From: Heterobilharzia americana
Taxonomy: Eukaryota > Platyhelminthes > Trematoda > Strigeidida > Schistosomatidae
DNA: 64,000 nucleotides
Assembly (NCBI GenBank): GCA_944470555.2
Contig: OX104134.1
Span: forward strand, 69,434,678-69,498,677
Direction of reading: 5' to 3'
Positions 43,522 through 56,206 of this stretch are shown here, one piece after another (the first letter of the stretch is position 1; each line of letters starts with the position of its first letter). Below the pieces are notes generated by a model that saw only the letters and a list, made by a program, of their open reading frames with translations, had not been told where the DNA came from and did no database searches. A program made the position numbers and the translations under genes.

Positions 43522-45603
43522 TCAAGTAGTCTAATTTAGTGTTATTGCTAGCCACTATTCATCATTACTGTAATCTAATTTAGGTCTATAGCAGGTTGGT
43601 TTACCGCTGAATAAATTATTACTACCGTTTCTGACTGCTATGCTAAGTGCCATAGATGTCGCTCATAAAAAGTACCAGTTCCCATATACCTTGTCGGTGA
43701 GTGCTTACAAACACAGAAGCTTATCGGCTTTATCCTGTAGTGTTATTTCAAACACACTACACTGAAATCCCGAGTCAAACTGCTGATGGTTACACTGTGG
43801 ACTCAGTTGACAGACTTGGAAGGATTTTAGGTTTGGTAATTGTTACTCTATGGTGACCGATGAACCAGTTAAACCGAGTGTTTAAATGTCCGGAAAACTC
43901 ATTTAACTATACGCTAAGATGAACTGTTTCGTAGTTAACCAATGAAGACCTACAAGTGATACAAGTATATTACAGAACTTCTACACTGAGATACACTTTT
44001 TCTGCCATACAGAATGGCGTCTTTCCAGGGATGATGATTCTTCATTCCAGAAAACAAGAAGTTCAGCCGGAAAATTTTTAAGTTATGAGGAAATTTAAAA
44101 TTGACTTAATTTTCTAGACTTCCATAGTTCATTTTATTTCAAATGGTAAACAAATGTCGTTTTCATTTTGTTTCCATTTTATCTTTGATCAAGCTTTATC
44201 TTGAAAATATTTTAACGTATAATGCAACTTTACATTATGTCTGGTTGGTTATGTCGGTTTCTATGCCTATGTGTGATTAATTTTCACCTTACATCATACT
44301 TGTTAGTAGGTTTATTTAAGTAATTCTTGTAACTAATAAATATAGTTAGATAAAAAATGTATACTTTACGATTGTACAGCTATGGAGAATGAAATCGCTG
44401 AAAAAGCTATCTTCGCTGAACTTCTCATCTTCTCTAGTGTCCTGATGGATATTTTCGATGATTTTTCATTGTTCAGAGAATCAGTGATCTTAATGAGTTC
44501 CTAACAAATTGATAATGAAAAACACTTGGGAAACAAATTTCTAGAATATTTACTCCATTTTTTACAGAATTCAATCCTATCGGAGAATAAGCCGACTTTA
44601 ATCTGACAATAAAGTACATTACGTTCCATGGTATATTTTCTATCATCACTAATATATTTTTTCATGAGATTAAGTTTGCTCTTGCATTGCTTAAGGTGCA
44701 ACTCAAACTTTTCCTTTTTTCAGAGTGCTACTATGTTCAGATGCTAGACTTATTCAAGTATTACCAGTATGCTTAGTACTAATAATTCTTACCATCCTTA
44801 CACCTTAGAATGCTTCGTGTTTCTTCATTACACTTGTGCACCGAGGATGCATAATTTAAGGCCTAAATTAGGCATGCAGAATCTTTGCATTCAGTCATAC
44901 TACCCGTTGAATTCTGATAGCCATTTTATTTTAAATCAGAAAATAATTAGTACTACTACTCTTACTAACTATCTGTTTCACTCTCAAGCGAAACGAAACG
45001 ATATATATCTTCTGCACTTCCTTATCGTTTCTTTTGGAGATATAAATGTTTATCTCACAGGGCGGTTGGTAAGCACGTACCAAATTATGAGCTTCCTATG
45101 CATAAACTTGGAGAAAACTCTAGTCAGAAATATAATATCTGCAGAAAGCAACTCATCTACTACAAACCTATACTGTTGAATAAGAAATTATCAAATTCAA
45201 TTACAGTTGCTGAATAGATTATGAAGAAGCTAAGAATTAACTTTTTGAAATTTAAAGATGGAGAATTTGAGAAGGCTTCGAACACCTATGGAGTAAATTT
45301 ATCCTCAGGAAGCTTAACACGAGACAAACTGACCTTAGTGTTGAGGTTTATGGTCATGAACTACTTTACTTACAGCTGCTTTTTGAATTGATCACCGGGC
45401 TAGGATATCACAACAACTGACTAAAAAGTACCGTTGTTTTGAATCCTACTACGCTGGAAAACTGAACGGGATCTTAGCTCAAAGTTATTTGTGTGCTATT
45501 CAGTTGAATAAATGTTAAAGTTATAAGGAAAGTTGAAATGGAATTTATTTCCTAGACTTCCGTGATCTATGTATTTCAAATAGATATGAAGTAAGGAACT
45601 TAC
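43522..45603. other. Unassigned intron-like DNA
   Basis: No gene is supported. A 136-codon + strand frame (44769-45179) lacks recognisable similarity. Sequence near 44080-44150 resembles 45515-45590 in direct orientation (roughly 70%), suggesting an old dispersed repeat. Confidence 0.4.
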
Positions 45604-45902
45604 TTTTGTTATAGCGTTCATGCATGCTCGCTTGTTTGAATCAAAGTTTGATGATATTGGACACAATATTACAGTATTATTCAAATCTTTGCAAGTAATC
45701 GTACCAATTGATTTTACACTCTTGTTGGCTTTAATAGCCTCTATATTATACTCACCATTTATTAGAAATTTTGATATCGGTAATCGGATGAATTTTAATT
45801 TGTCAGTGTAGGTCAAAATATTCCGTAATTTCGTGCAGCTTGAAACTCCATCCGTGAGATTTAATATTTGGTTACATTTGATGGTTGTATTATGTAGAAA
45901 CT
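45604..45902 (-). CDS. Candidate exon, N-terminal half of tectonic-family protein
   Basis: The minus-strand acceptor aaatcactttttccag precedes 299 nt, ending at the strong donor ACAAAA/gtaagt. After two bases completing a codon, the frame reads FLHNTTIKCNQILNLTDGVS, then FINGEYNIEAIKANK-like text and TITCKDLNNTVILCPISSNF to RACMNAITK. Cys spacing, several N-x-T glycosylation sequons and the final F-x-x-x-x-x-C-M-N fit an extracellular or lumenal protein and the tectonic N-terminal half (a C-x-D-x-N-P-A-like motif). The starting phase (one base carried in) does not match the end of the Cys-rich exon at 50027, and end phase 0 matches the start phase of c29375-29682, though intermediate exons are probably missing. 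Confidence 0.5.
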
Positions 45903-48889
45903 CTGGAAAAAGTGATTTATATTCATAAGTAGATGAAGTAGAGAAGTTTTTGAGTTTAAATATATTCTCTTTTAACCCTCGCAAAATCGTAATTTAACTT
46001 TCTTGAAGCACAGAGGTAAGGTCTAAGTTGCAAGTATCTATTTCACTAAGGAATGATATCAAACACAGAAATAATAAAAATCGGGAAACAGTGTAGATGC
46101 TCTTAACAAATGGTGAAAGGTTGTCAGTTGTGAAACTTTGGATTGGGTTTCATGCATTTTCAAGACTACAGTCGAGGTAATATCACCAACTTAATAAGTA
46201 GTGGAGTTCCCCCAACGATAGTTATTGAAGTAATTCGGTAACAAACTGTTCTACGAGTAGGTCATAAAAAACTCGACAGGTGTTATAAGTATTCTTATGG
46301 TCTATTAAACGATAATATAATTTGGAAAATATGATTACACTAATTTGACGAATGTAGGGAGTAGACTTATTGAAAGTAATCAGATTTCTACTGACAATCG
46401 ATTGCTTCAATAATCACTTTAGTTGCTGGTTTAGCTACTTGATCCTCTAGGTTATTCACTTTATACTTACAAGTATAAAATCAAACCGCAGTATATACTG
46501 TAATGCCTTGTCCTTATGAAATACCATTCTAAACACCTCAGTATCAGAATTGGTATTTGGAAATCTTTTTTACCATGATAATCTCTTGTTTCCTACAACT
46601 GGACTAATAATTTACATACACTGTTCTTCATTTAACAAGCGACTACTGGAATAGAATGAATTCATTTTATTTTACTTTTTACTACCCTATTAAAACACAT
46701 TGGTGAACAGGGTACATTTTTTCTGCTTGGTTAAGTAATACATATTGTCCTATCGGTTGATTAACCTGGTTACTTCTAGGTAGTTTGACATTTTAGTCTG
46801 TGTAGTGACATAAAATCAGAGAACAGTACTGTTTAGGTACAGCACTATACCTAAAAGGAATAAATATCCTACTGATATCTAGATTGCTCTGATTTTTAAA
46901 TTCACAGATTTCGAATGACTAATATGTTTCACCTAGTTTGATCCCGAGGTATCAGTGCCATTTCTGTGTCACTTTAATTGATACCGACTTGACTAGGTAG
47001 CCGTGAAAACATTTTCAGTCACCCTAAATGCAGCACACTTTGTTGCAGAACAGAAATAAAAGTAAAGTAAATCTTAGATGATCTGATAAACAATGTATTT
47101 GTGGGAAGGGAGAAGCTATTTTGTTTACGTTTGCATTTAGAAATAAGAATTGACATCTTGGTTTGAGTACAATTTAGGACATCGACATGGAAACTAATAG
47201 AGGTTTCTGTCACATAATTTGCATTAAATCACCTATTTCATTCTACTTATCATCTGACACGTTCCCACTTCAAATAATAAGCTTTTATGCACCTTTTTCT
47301 CGTATCAGCTTGTGAACACTTTTTTGACTTTAATCCGTTCAGCATTTATTCCCTTCTGGGCTTATGAAACTTTTTGACAGCCTATGACATATTCCTGAAA
47401 GTACTTCTGAACTTATTAAAATCAGTCACAAATCCTCAAATTCTTCGGTATTAGAACCTTTTCAGGCTGAAAAATGCCACTGACGTATTGTGTGTAGAAA
47501 GCTATGTGACATCCATATCAACTAAGAGTTTTCCTACCCATTTACGTAACATCTTGTTCAAATACACAATTATACAGTATCCTACCTTATTGATGTCACC
47601 CTTCCTGCCTAACTTTTTTCTCGTAATACAAGGAAACGTTATCATTATTCGCATATGCATATGTGTGATTACCTTCATAAACTACTTAATCTAATCATGA
47701 ATATTGTCTATGAAATGACCAGATTTCTATCACAGACTAGTTAGTGAATCAAACCTTTTGGGAGAATAACTGTCAACACTTTTTTGAGTTAAAGGCGTCA
47801 AGGAAAGAAATTTACACAGGCCTAAGCGCCAATAGAAACAAACTCAGAAAATCCTACTTTTTGTGTCACCGGATGAGGAAATGTATTGAAATGTCGAAAG
47901 AAAGGAGGGCAAAAGCATAAAAATTCATTGTGTAAAACTTTAAAATCGTCTTATATTATCAGGAACCGCTCGGTTAAGAAAAAAAGAGGGTTAAGAAGTA
48001 TAACCACCTACCACAAACATATCAATCATGATATGGAAATTTTATACAGCCTTTTGGAATTCTAAGCATACTATCACCCGCTATGGTGGCACGGTTGAAA
48101 TGTCTTTAATTAATTAGCCTACTAACAATCATATGAAACTCCGAAACTTTTTCTAATATTCTACTATTATCTGGAGGTAAAAGCCTGTGAATAGTGAACA
48201 TTAGTAACCACAATTTAATTACCATTTCGAATGTGACACTCAATTCTGTTCATGGTAGTTTGTAATCCACTTAGAGTTCAAAACAAACAACCAGTTACCG
48301 TTCATAACAATGTCGTTTATCTTACGGTTTACTCCACAACGACTATTATACTGCTATCCATAGTTTCATAAGTACACCTACATGGTATACAGACATATAA
48401 AACTCCGCGTAAACTTGGCTGAGAAAACAAAGACTAAAACATTCAGGACTGAGTAAATCAGTTTTCAGATATCATCATAGCATCTCGCAGGGTACACGAA
48501 ACACAGGTAATATATTACTGTCAAAACTAACTTAAAGTTTTTTAAGACTATAAACAGTGTCAGAAATCAACCCCACTCTCTCACACTGGCTCAAATATAC
48601 CAGGACTCACAAACCGCAGCTTATAAGAGTGCTTTATTCAGGTCCCCTATATAGTTGGACAAGTTTATTCACCCAATAGTTTCACTTAAGCTGTTTTGCC
48701 GATCAAAGCAGTGCTTATTTCTAGTGTAGCAGTTTCGGGCTGGAAAGATATCAAAATTAATCTTACTTTTGAGAAAGATGGTCGGTGGACCGGTACGTTG
48801 ACTGACGAAGTTGTTAGGCTAATAATAAGGGATCAAGACCACTGAATTGCATCCCACCCTCTTACCATGGGAAAAGAGGTAATCATTTG
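45903..48889. other. Unassigned
   Basis: No gene, repeat family or RNA recognised in about 3 kb. If the tectonic-like model holds this is intron, possibly with a missed exon needed to reconcile phases. Confidence 0.35.
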
Positions 48890-49440
48890 ATCTTGACAAC
48901 AACTAATGTATTGCAATTTATTATTATTTCTGTTCCTGAAGAACTGGCGATCCCTTGGATCACACTTGAGTCTTCGGCAAGGATGATATAACACTTTAAG
49001 CTTAAGCTTATCCTCACACTAGTTAATTCTGTATAAATTCAGATTTTTCTTGAATGTGCTGACCGAAGGAGCTGTTATCGCTTGTTCTGAATACGACTTC
49101 CAATAGTTTTTCAGTCTGTGGGGCAGCCAGTACTCCACTTCAAAGTCTTTCGAGATTCAGGAATTACAAGTTTATTATCTTAGTAGTACTTCGCCTCTGA
49201 AAAACACATCCAATAAATGAAAGGCCTTACTGTGTTAAGCCACATCAACTACTTCTGACAATATATCCAAGAAGGGACTGAATCTACTAAATAAATTTCA
49301 TTTCCAGATCCAGATTGCGAAACGGTGTACTGACATTTTTCCAGAGCTTAAATACTGACAAGGGAGACCAAAGATTACATCTTTGTATTTACGATTGTTT
49401 CTTTTTGTGAAATGTAGGTAGGGAACTGCACTGGTTTTTA
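48890..49440 (-). pseudogene. CR1/Jockey-like RT C-terminus and 3' end (C2)
   Basis: Minus strand near 49140-49030 reads VEYWLPHRLKNYWKSYSEQA then ITAPSVSTFKKNLNLY. The pattern W-x-S-(5)-A-P-S-V-x-x-F-K-x-x-L is the conserved C-terminal motif of CR1/Jockey-type non-LTR retrotransposons, also seen in the element at 51 kb. Downstream sequence ends with an AAT-rich stretch near 48920. Upstream text is degenerate. 5'-truncated and inactive. Confidence 0.6.
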
Positions 49441-50026
49441 CCACGATCACTGCGTGTACAAATTACCCCCAACTTCTCATTACTAAAAGGGAATCATGTT
49501 GAATAGGCAAGAAATAAACATTGCCACACAAGTTGTACAAAAAAGCAAACCTTAGATTTACATGGCACATGAAACGAATAAATATCAGTTTTAAAATTAT
49601 AAACCAAACTGTGCTTACTTGGGGTGAAAGAAGTCAGACATCCTGACCCACTAGGTACTATGAAGCGTCCTAGCGTATTGCTACTGTAAAGTAGGCACAG
49701 ACCATCCTTCGTCTAACCAAAGAGCATAATGAAGTAAAAATGATACGAAATAATTTATTACACAGCCATTTAATTGGTTCGAATTAGTTGGTGAAACAAG
49801 TCCCCACTTAAATTGTCTAGCAACATATTTTGCTGTAAAATAATTGTTTTTGGCATCTGAAACTTATATATGACTGCTAGACTTACAAATTTCATCAGAA
49901 AAACAAAGCATTCTATCTTCTTGACTTTTATTAAAGGGGCAGCTTGTTGAGAAATGAAGTAAACTCGGAATGCACCATTTTTTGTGATGAGACCTACTAG
50001 AAAATGATTTCAGAAGTCTTTTTTAC

Positions 50027-50141
50027 TTCTTTCCCGAGTAATACTCAACAAATGAATTTCTATCATCAACAGAACAACTAGTATCACATTCACAAAACTT
50101 TTCACAAATCAGCTGTCGAGTGTCACATGCGCAAAAGCTTT
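50027..50141 (-). CDS. Candidate Cys-rich exon, tectonic-family protein
   Basis: The minus-strand acceptor gttatctacttgcag precedes 115 nt with possible donor AAGAA/gtaaaa. Translation: SFCACDTRQLICEKFCECDT followed by SCSVDDRNSFVEYYSGK. The array C-x-C-D-(5)-C-x-x-x-C-x-C-D-x-x-C-(2-3)-D closely follows the tectonic N-terminal signature (C-x-C-D-L, then N-C-C-C-D-x-D-C, then D). It lies upstream, in transcript order, of the other tectonic-like exons, as expected. The exon would end in phase 2 whereas c45604-45902 needs phase 1, so at least one intermediate exon or a different donor is implied. The signal-peptide exon was not found. Confidence 0.6.
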
Positions 50142-51039
50142 CTGCAAGTAGATAACAGTAATGAGATATAGGAAATACCCTGCAAAGTTGGAGAAACTGT
50201 GCATATCGTAAACACAACACAAACAACCGTTAACGAAAACATAAATGTGTCGGTAAACATAGTAACGAGAATTTGTGCACACTTGATTCAGTAAAAGTAA
50301 TTTCAATCTTTGTAGATGGCTGAAGATATAAAATATTACCCGAAAGTTATAAGCAGCTGTCCAATACCTTAATATCTTATTCCAAACTTACCATTCCACT
50401 TTCCTACCACAAGTTAGTGGATTCCCTAACTGTGAGGTCCCAGTATCCAATATCTTTTTACGAAGTAGTGTAAGCTGGTTGTTTTCTTCACACTCCCTAG
50501 TAGTTCTCTCAGAACCGTTCCAGGGCTTTGGTGGATTTCGATGCAGTAGGTTTATCCAGAGGCCTGTTGCAGCTGTGAACAGTCTATCGGGCGCCCGTGT
50601 TAACGAAGCCTATGGGGGATCGAATAATTTTCCCATAGACTGTGGTGCAGAAGGGTTCATCAAGTGTTGCGGCACCAGGGAGTCGTTTGGACTGTGGAAG
50701 GAGAAAAAAGAAGGGACGAAAAGATGTACTGCAAAGTCAAGTGAGAGAAAGTGAGGAAAAACAAGATGAAAAGATGCGGAACGGAAGGCCAGCAGAAACC
50801 TAGGTAGATCCCGAGAAGACGGAAAACGTAACTCTGATTAGGAGAACTCTAATAAGTAGGACGAAATCGTTGAATTGGGGAGAGGAGAAGGGGCAGTTGG
50901 TATTATAGGAGGGACAGTGGGAGTAGATATAGTGGTGTCACTATTGGGGGTCTGATAACTGGAAGTTAGACGCCTAACAGAAAGTGTGAGGTTGAGTCAA
51001 GTTCGCGATGGCCGTGGCTGTGCAAAAAATTCGGCATAA
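50142..51039. other. Probable 3' UTR of the C1 element, otherwise unassigned
   Basis: From about 50450 the base composition becomes noticeably less AT-rich, matching the C1 retroelement to its right. A 91-codon + strand frame (50479-50754) is probably antisense to the element's 3' untranslated region. Border not resolved. Confidence 0.35.
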
Positions 51040-52150
51040 GGTTGAATGTGCTGCAACGTGAGAAATTAGCGGTCTTTATCAAACTGGTCTGTGTCCCAAA
51101 TGGATGAGCTGAAACCGCGTAGCTATCCAAACTCTTCTTGAGGCTATCGACATACGGAGCAGTAGCAATCTCTGCAGGCGATTCATTCCAATGATCTCAA
51201 ACATACAGAGAAAAAGTGTGAACGCCTACGGGTTCACCTCCATGGATGAGCAGTCTTCCTTGGATTTCCACAAGGACTGGCACAGTGACCACTGGGTTGG
51301 ATTCCACCTTTCGGATAACTTGGCTTCCCAAGCACTTTGTCGGGCGATTTCAAGTCGCCAAGCAACTTAGCGTGGCTAAGAGAATAAAGGCTGAGATCCT
51401 TCAGCCTTTCCTCGCAGGGTTTTCGCCTAGTTCCCATAACGCCGTTCGTTGCTCGCCTCTGGATCTTCCCTGGGGGTCAACGTCCCTTTCCAGGTTTGGT
51501 GGCGAAGTGACAGTATGGGCCTCGGAATAAGGTGGTGTGTGGGTCTTATACGGTTTCAGGAAGAGTTCCGGAGTGGCGACACCAAGCCGTCTGTTCTAAG
51601 AGTCTAGCACAATAGGCTCCAGAGGTATATGTTCGATAATTGGGGCAGTTGTTCAGCTTGCCGGTTAGTGTAAATTCCAGGTCTTTCTTCTTGGTGGTGT
51701 GAGAAAGTTACCATAGAGGGAGTAGAATGAATTTTGAGCGTCCGGGGTGTGGAGTAATATGGTCTGGCATTTATCCAGGCTAAGTGCTAGTCGGTTATTA
51801 CTCATCCAGTTGGGAAACAATGTGAGATGGCCTTGTGGTGCGCCTGGCTCTGTTCCGGAAGCCACAGTTCTCCAATACCTAACATCATCAGCGCAAATTA
51901 GAATTGGATAGCTGAGGCTCAGTAGGAGGTAACCCACGAGGGTAAGGAACAGCAGCGGGCCCAAAATCTCTACTTGCGATACACCGGAAGATGATGTTCC
52001 CCAAGTCAAACAAACTCTGTTGACCTTTGTGCGCAATGCTCTGCTGTCTAGACAGTCCTACAGCCAGGAGAGCACTCGGCGAATGAAAGTGACGCGTAAG
52101 ATTGCATCAGAAGCCTTGGAAAAACTTAGGAAAGCCGCGTGAACAGGGAT
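51040..52150 (-). pseudogene. C1 reverse transcriptase and C-terminal domain
   Basis: In order: AFLSFSKASDA near 52120 (motif A, where both aspartates or their neighbours are altered), DCLDSRALRTKVNRVCLTWG at 52060-52010, SGVSQVEILGPLLFLTLV (motif B), ILICADDVRYW (motif C, C-A-D-D with both aspartates present) at about 51900, PNWMSNNRLALSLDKCQTIL, then EERLKDLSLYSLSHAKLLGD at 51400-51350 and HWNESPAEIATAPYVDSLKK at about 51190-51130. These follow the standard CR1/Jockey order. At least four frame changes are required. Confidence 0.78.
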
Positions 52151-52699
52151 TTAGAGGTCTGGGCATGGTGTCCTGTTATAACCAGCTGCTAGAAGGTTTG
52201 AGGTGCAGGATCTGCCTTTTCAGGAACCATGTTGAAGACCACTTATTGTTATTTCTCTTTTCCAAGTGATGTCTGCCATGGTTGTCTACCGGGCTGTCCG
52301 TTACTTTCAACAGCACTGGTCGAAGTGCAGTGGGTGGATAACATTTTAGGAGGGAGGTTTCAAGTCCAAAGCGGCTCTTGCCATCCTAGCCTCTCACAGC
52401 ACAAGCTCCCTTAGCGGTAGATTTTCCCTCCGCCATGAATCGATATAAGTTTTTGAGGTCCCAAGCTTTTGGCTGAAGTCTGTCTGGGATGACCTCCTGT
52501 CCCTCCACTTTGGCGTCGCATCAATGTCATACAAGAGCTGTGATCTGGCACTTTTCTGCGGATCCTCTGATTATGCCGTGCTTTCCACCCAGCTTTCAAG
52601 AAGCGTTCGTCTTCCTCTTCCGCGAGAGGTCCACTTCTCGGGTGCCAATGTGACTGTTGGGACGTTTTCTGAGATAACTCCCTTCACTATACCCCTCCT

Positions 52700-53400
52700 T
52701 AGTCCCCAGTGTTGATCAGTCGACAAGGTACTCCACTCCTACGCCCAAGTTGCTGCCCACAGACCTTTGTGGACGAAACTCCTCCCTTGATGATTGTTCA
52801 TTGAATGGCAGATAGAACACAAACATTCCACCATCGCTACCACCTAAGGGGCTTGACCCCGAACGTTTTCTGCCAGCAAACGGTCCCTGGTAAGAAGGTA
52901 CTCCGGTTTTTACGATTTTCCGCTCGATCCTCAGTGAGTCATTGCTATTACTGTCATGCAGCCCAGCCTTTTTAGCGGCGTTGAGTGGGTTCCCGTAGAA
53001 TGTCTGGCTTGAAGATTCCCCGTCTTGCCCAAGAATAGGAGTTGTGGCATTAAAATCCCCTCCTGTGTGGACGCGGTCATTTTCCATGGTGGCCACTACG
53101 GATATTACTTGGAGCAGCTGTCGATTCTGCTCCATGTTGTTGGTGGGGTTTTTGTAGACAGCCCTACCAGATATCTGCTGTGTTCAGCTGTAAAGTGGCA
53201 CCAGACTGAGTTTGGGGGCCATGACAGCAGTATAGGTGGCCTTTTTACCTCTGAAATGGTCGCTCACAGGCACTGCCGCTCTGCTTCCTTCGTTGTGTTC
53301 TGTGATTTTCATAAACGGACGCATACCGTCAATACTAGCTTCGAAGTTACCAAAATGTGACGATAAGTACGTCTTCATCACGTTTATGATCTCCGGAGAA
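52700..53400 (-). pseudogene. C1 APE endonuclease remnant
   Basis: The minus strand contains MEQNRQLLQVISVVATMEND followed by RVHTGGDFNATTPILGQDGE at 53135-53010; GDFNA is the conserved Asp/Asn motif of AP-endonuclease-type domains. HFTAEHSRYLVG-type text lies just upstream and KKAGLHDS downstream, both typical of trematode CR1-like endonucleases. The N-terminal catalytic Glu region was not identified. Confidence 0.65.
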
Positions 53401-56206
53401 GGGTGGATGGGGGATCCTGGCCCCGCGCTCTCACCTCCAAGTCCCCTAGTATTGCCGTCAAGACACTTGGGCCGCTTGACAGGGTAGGAGGTTTTACTGA
53501 GTGGCCAGTTTCGGGGAACCGGATTGGTGTCACTCGGAGATATCGTCTAGTAAAAATCAGTTAAGGCGTCATATTGCCTGCGAACAGTAATGTTGACCTT
53601 ATCAGGAAGGGGGGATGTCGTTTCTTTGACTCAGGGTTCTGGGCCTGCTTTCATGTCAGCGAATTTTCTCACCGATGTTCTCTTCAACTAGGCACTGCGT
53701 TTGCAGTGTTTTGTCTAGAATCTCCGGGCATCTTCAGCTAATGGTCATGGATTTGGGCGATACTACAGTCCTTAGATGTTTGGGGCATGGGAGCCTGGGG
53801 ATCGCTGCAACCGCCATTCCATTCAACTCAGACTTTGCCGATAACCATTGCCACTGATGGACATCATGGGTGTACTTTTCAACCAACCTGCCAACTGCTA
53901 TTTCCGGTGCACAGCGGATGACAACAGTTGTTGGTTTCAGCTTGTAGGATATTCTGCTCACTCGCCATTACACACCTGGCCCAGCCTTAATGGTGGGTGA
54001 CTGGATGATGACCGGTGTGTGGGATAGCAAGCACTTGACCACTTTCAGAATAATCACGGGTACGACGTTCCGTGAATGGAACTTACCCTCTTGTTTTCTG
54101 ACTCTTACCTGTGGGAATGGTCCGTGTGGGTGCCGGAAGCCTTTTGCAACGTCATCAAGCAAGCCTGTGGGTGGCAGTGGCACTATGGGCAGATATTTCC
54201 CGACCACGTGCACGGGTGACGGACTATGACGGCGTGACAGTAGCGTCAACTGACGGTGTACCTACTTTATACAGGTGTTAGAATCTAAAGCCGAATAACT
54301 TCTAGCCACAGTTAGACCGAGCGTGTGACAATCGTCACTATGCTTAGGGGTCTAGCCAGGGGCTTCTATTTCGTCCCATACCGTTTTCATTTTGAAGTTT
54401 CTACAGGCTGGTTAGGGTTTGAGTCAGGCTCGCTAGTTACCCATCCTCTCTGGTGAACGAGGACAGATGTGTTCTGGATGTTGTATGGGTCATGTATTCA
54501 GTCAGTTTTGAAAATTGGTATCCGTGACGGTTCTGGCGAAGTACCTCGAGCCGGTTTTACAATTTCCATCTCCACCCCCAAATACTACCAAGATTAGGGC
54601 TGGTCAGTAACTGTGGTTGGGCTCCACTCAGAGTGTTTTGGGGACCGGAGTTAGCCAAAACACTGTGGTCACTCATTTCAATAGGTAACTAGGAGAAACG
54701 ACAGGATAAAAATGACCAGGTCAGGTTAAAACCAGAAAATCTACAGTAGGTAGGATATGTCGACAACCCTGCCTTCAGTTTCCAAGTTGTATCACTCAGA
54801 AGAATTTCAAAGGCTCCCCACAAGGTTAAGATGCATGACTGAGTGGGATAAGTAGTGGTGCAGCCGCAGTAAATTGAGCTACTGCAGTTGACCAAGACGG
54901 CTGGACCTACTACACAGCTGTCTACTTGGGGAGTCCCGGTGGTGACCAGTCGGTGATTTCACGATCCACACATAATTTATTTTGCGAAACTGTTGGTTTC
55001 TGAGATAAAAGATCCCATTAGATAAGTGTACATGCGGTTCTTTCCGAGGAGGACGGTTAAAGGGCGAAAAACCTCAGGTTTTCACTGACTGACCAACAGA
55101 AGCAAGTATGTGCGTAGAGGGAAGGTGCCGAGGCATGATTGGCACTTCAGAGGTTGTTATCATCAAGTTACTTTAGTTTTTATAGGGATCTGAATGTCGA
55201 GTACTAAATAATGTTATTCACACAGTTACTATGACACGGAGCAGTAGGATGCTAGACATTCTCGTTTTAAGTCTTTCTTGGGAAACCGTAATCGCTGGTC
55301 TCATGGTTGCAAATACGCATTCGCCCTATCCTTAAGACACCTTCACAACATGTGCCGGATAAGTTCGTGGCACTAGATAGTCCTCCGAAAATGCTTGAAA
55401 CTTAGTGATATTCAAACTCGATGCTGGCTCCCTACAGTTGTAACGGGCTTATTAAGTTGAAGGCTCATGGTCAGGCGTCTGTGCCGGTCGGTGCGTCCTC
55501 GTTTTGTATTGTAGTTCTGGTTGGCGATCCCCGGACCAGTTACTTCAACCACTCCGGTATTTTGGTATGATTCATAAAGTATACATGTCTTACATTGTGA
55601 TGACATTATTTTCATTATTGGTCTCACACTCTTCGGTATTCAAGGAGTGTCACAGGTAGCTGGTCGACCTCGGTCTCCGTCTCAGCAACACGCGGACAAC
55701 TTTAAGTCTTATAGGAGAAGCACCAACAACTCCAACAAACTACAGCGAGTGGGCATAGTCGGGTATTCCTTCCTCTATGCTTAATATCTGAATCCGCGCA
55801 CCAGTGATGACTGAATCGAAGTATGACCTACACTATGACAGATTCAACTCTCACTGCTCACAGTACACCGAAGACCCGCCTACGAACTTTTGCCGAATAA
55901 AATTTAGTTGAACTTCCAAGTTTTCTTATTTCCCCAATTTTCCATGGAGCCTCACTCAACTTTTGCATCTCGGAAAATGAAGTTTGGTGTGGCGTTTTGA
56001 AATAAGTACCTTCCCTTGTGTATGTAGCGGCTGATGTCGCTCTCACTGGGCCTTTTTGCTTTAGTCGTTTATCATACCCTTTCCTGGAACGTGCAGCTGA
56101 ATTAAGAGGGTACCGAAGGTGGCCGGCAGGCCAGCTATGACTGCCACCGAATTGAGGAAAAACTGTGTCTTGACACTCCTCTGCCAGAGGTGAGCGGTAA
56201 ACGTGA
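53401..56206. other. GC-richer unassigned region between two CR1-like remnants
   Basis: Composition resembles the flanking retroelements more than the AT-rich host DNA. Short frames on both strands (for example 53968-54249 minus) are not recognisable. It may be degraded 5' UTR or ORF1 sequence of C1 and of the + strand element to the right. Confidence 0.35.

Larger units (their letters stand above)
51040..53400 (-). mobile_element. CR1/Jockey-like non-LTR retrotransposon, decayed (C1)
   Basis: On the minus strand the fragments come in the order endonuclease (about 53400-52700), linker, RT (about 52150-51240) and C-terminal domain (to about 51040). The motif set (S-G-V-x-Q, L-G-P-L-L-F-L, C-A-D-D, W-M-x-N-N-x-L, H-W-N-E-S-P-A-E) identifies a two-ORF type non-LTR element distinct from families A and B. 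Numerous frame breaks. ORF1 was not recognised in the DNA to the right. Confidence 0.75.

Noticed and set aside
44769..45179. 136-codon + strand open frame as a gene
   Set aside because: AT-rich chance frame without domain pattern, splice context or similarity.
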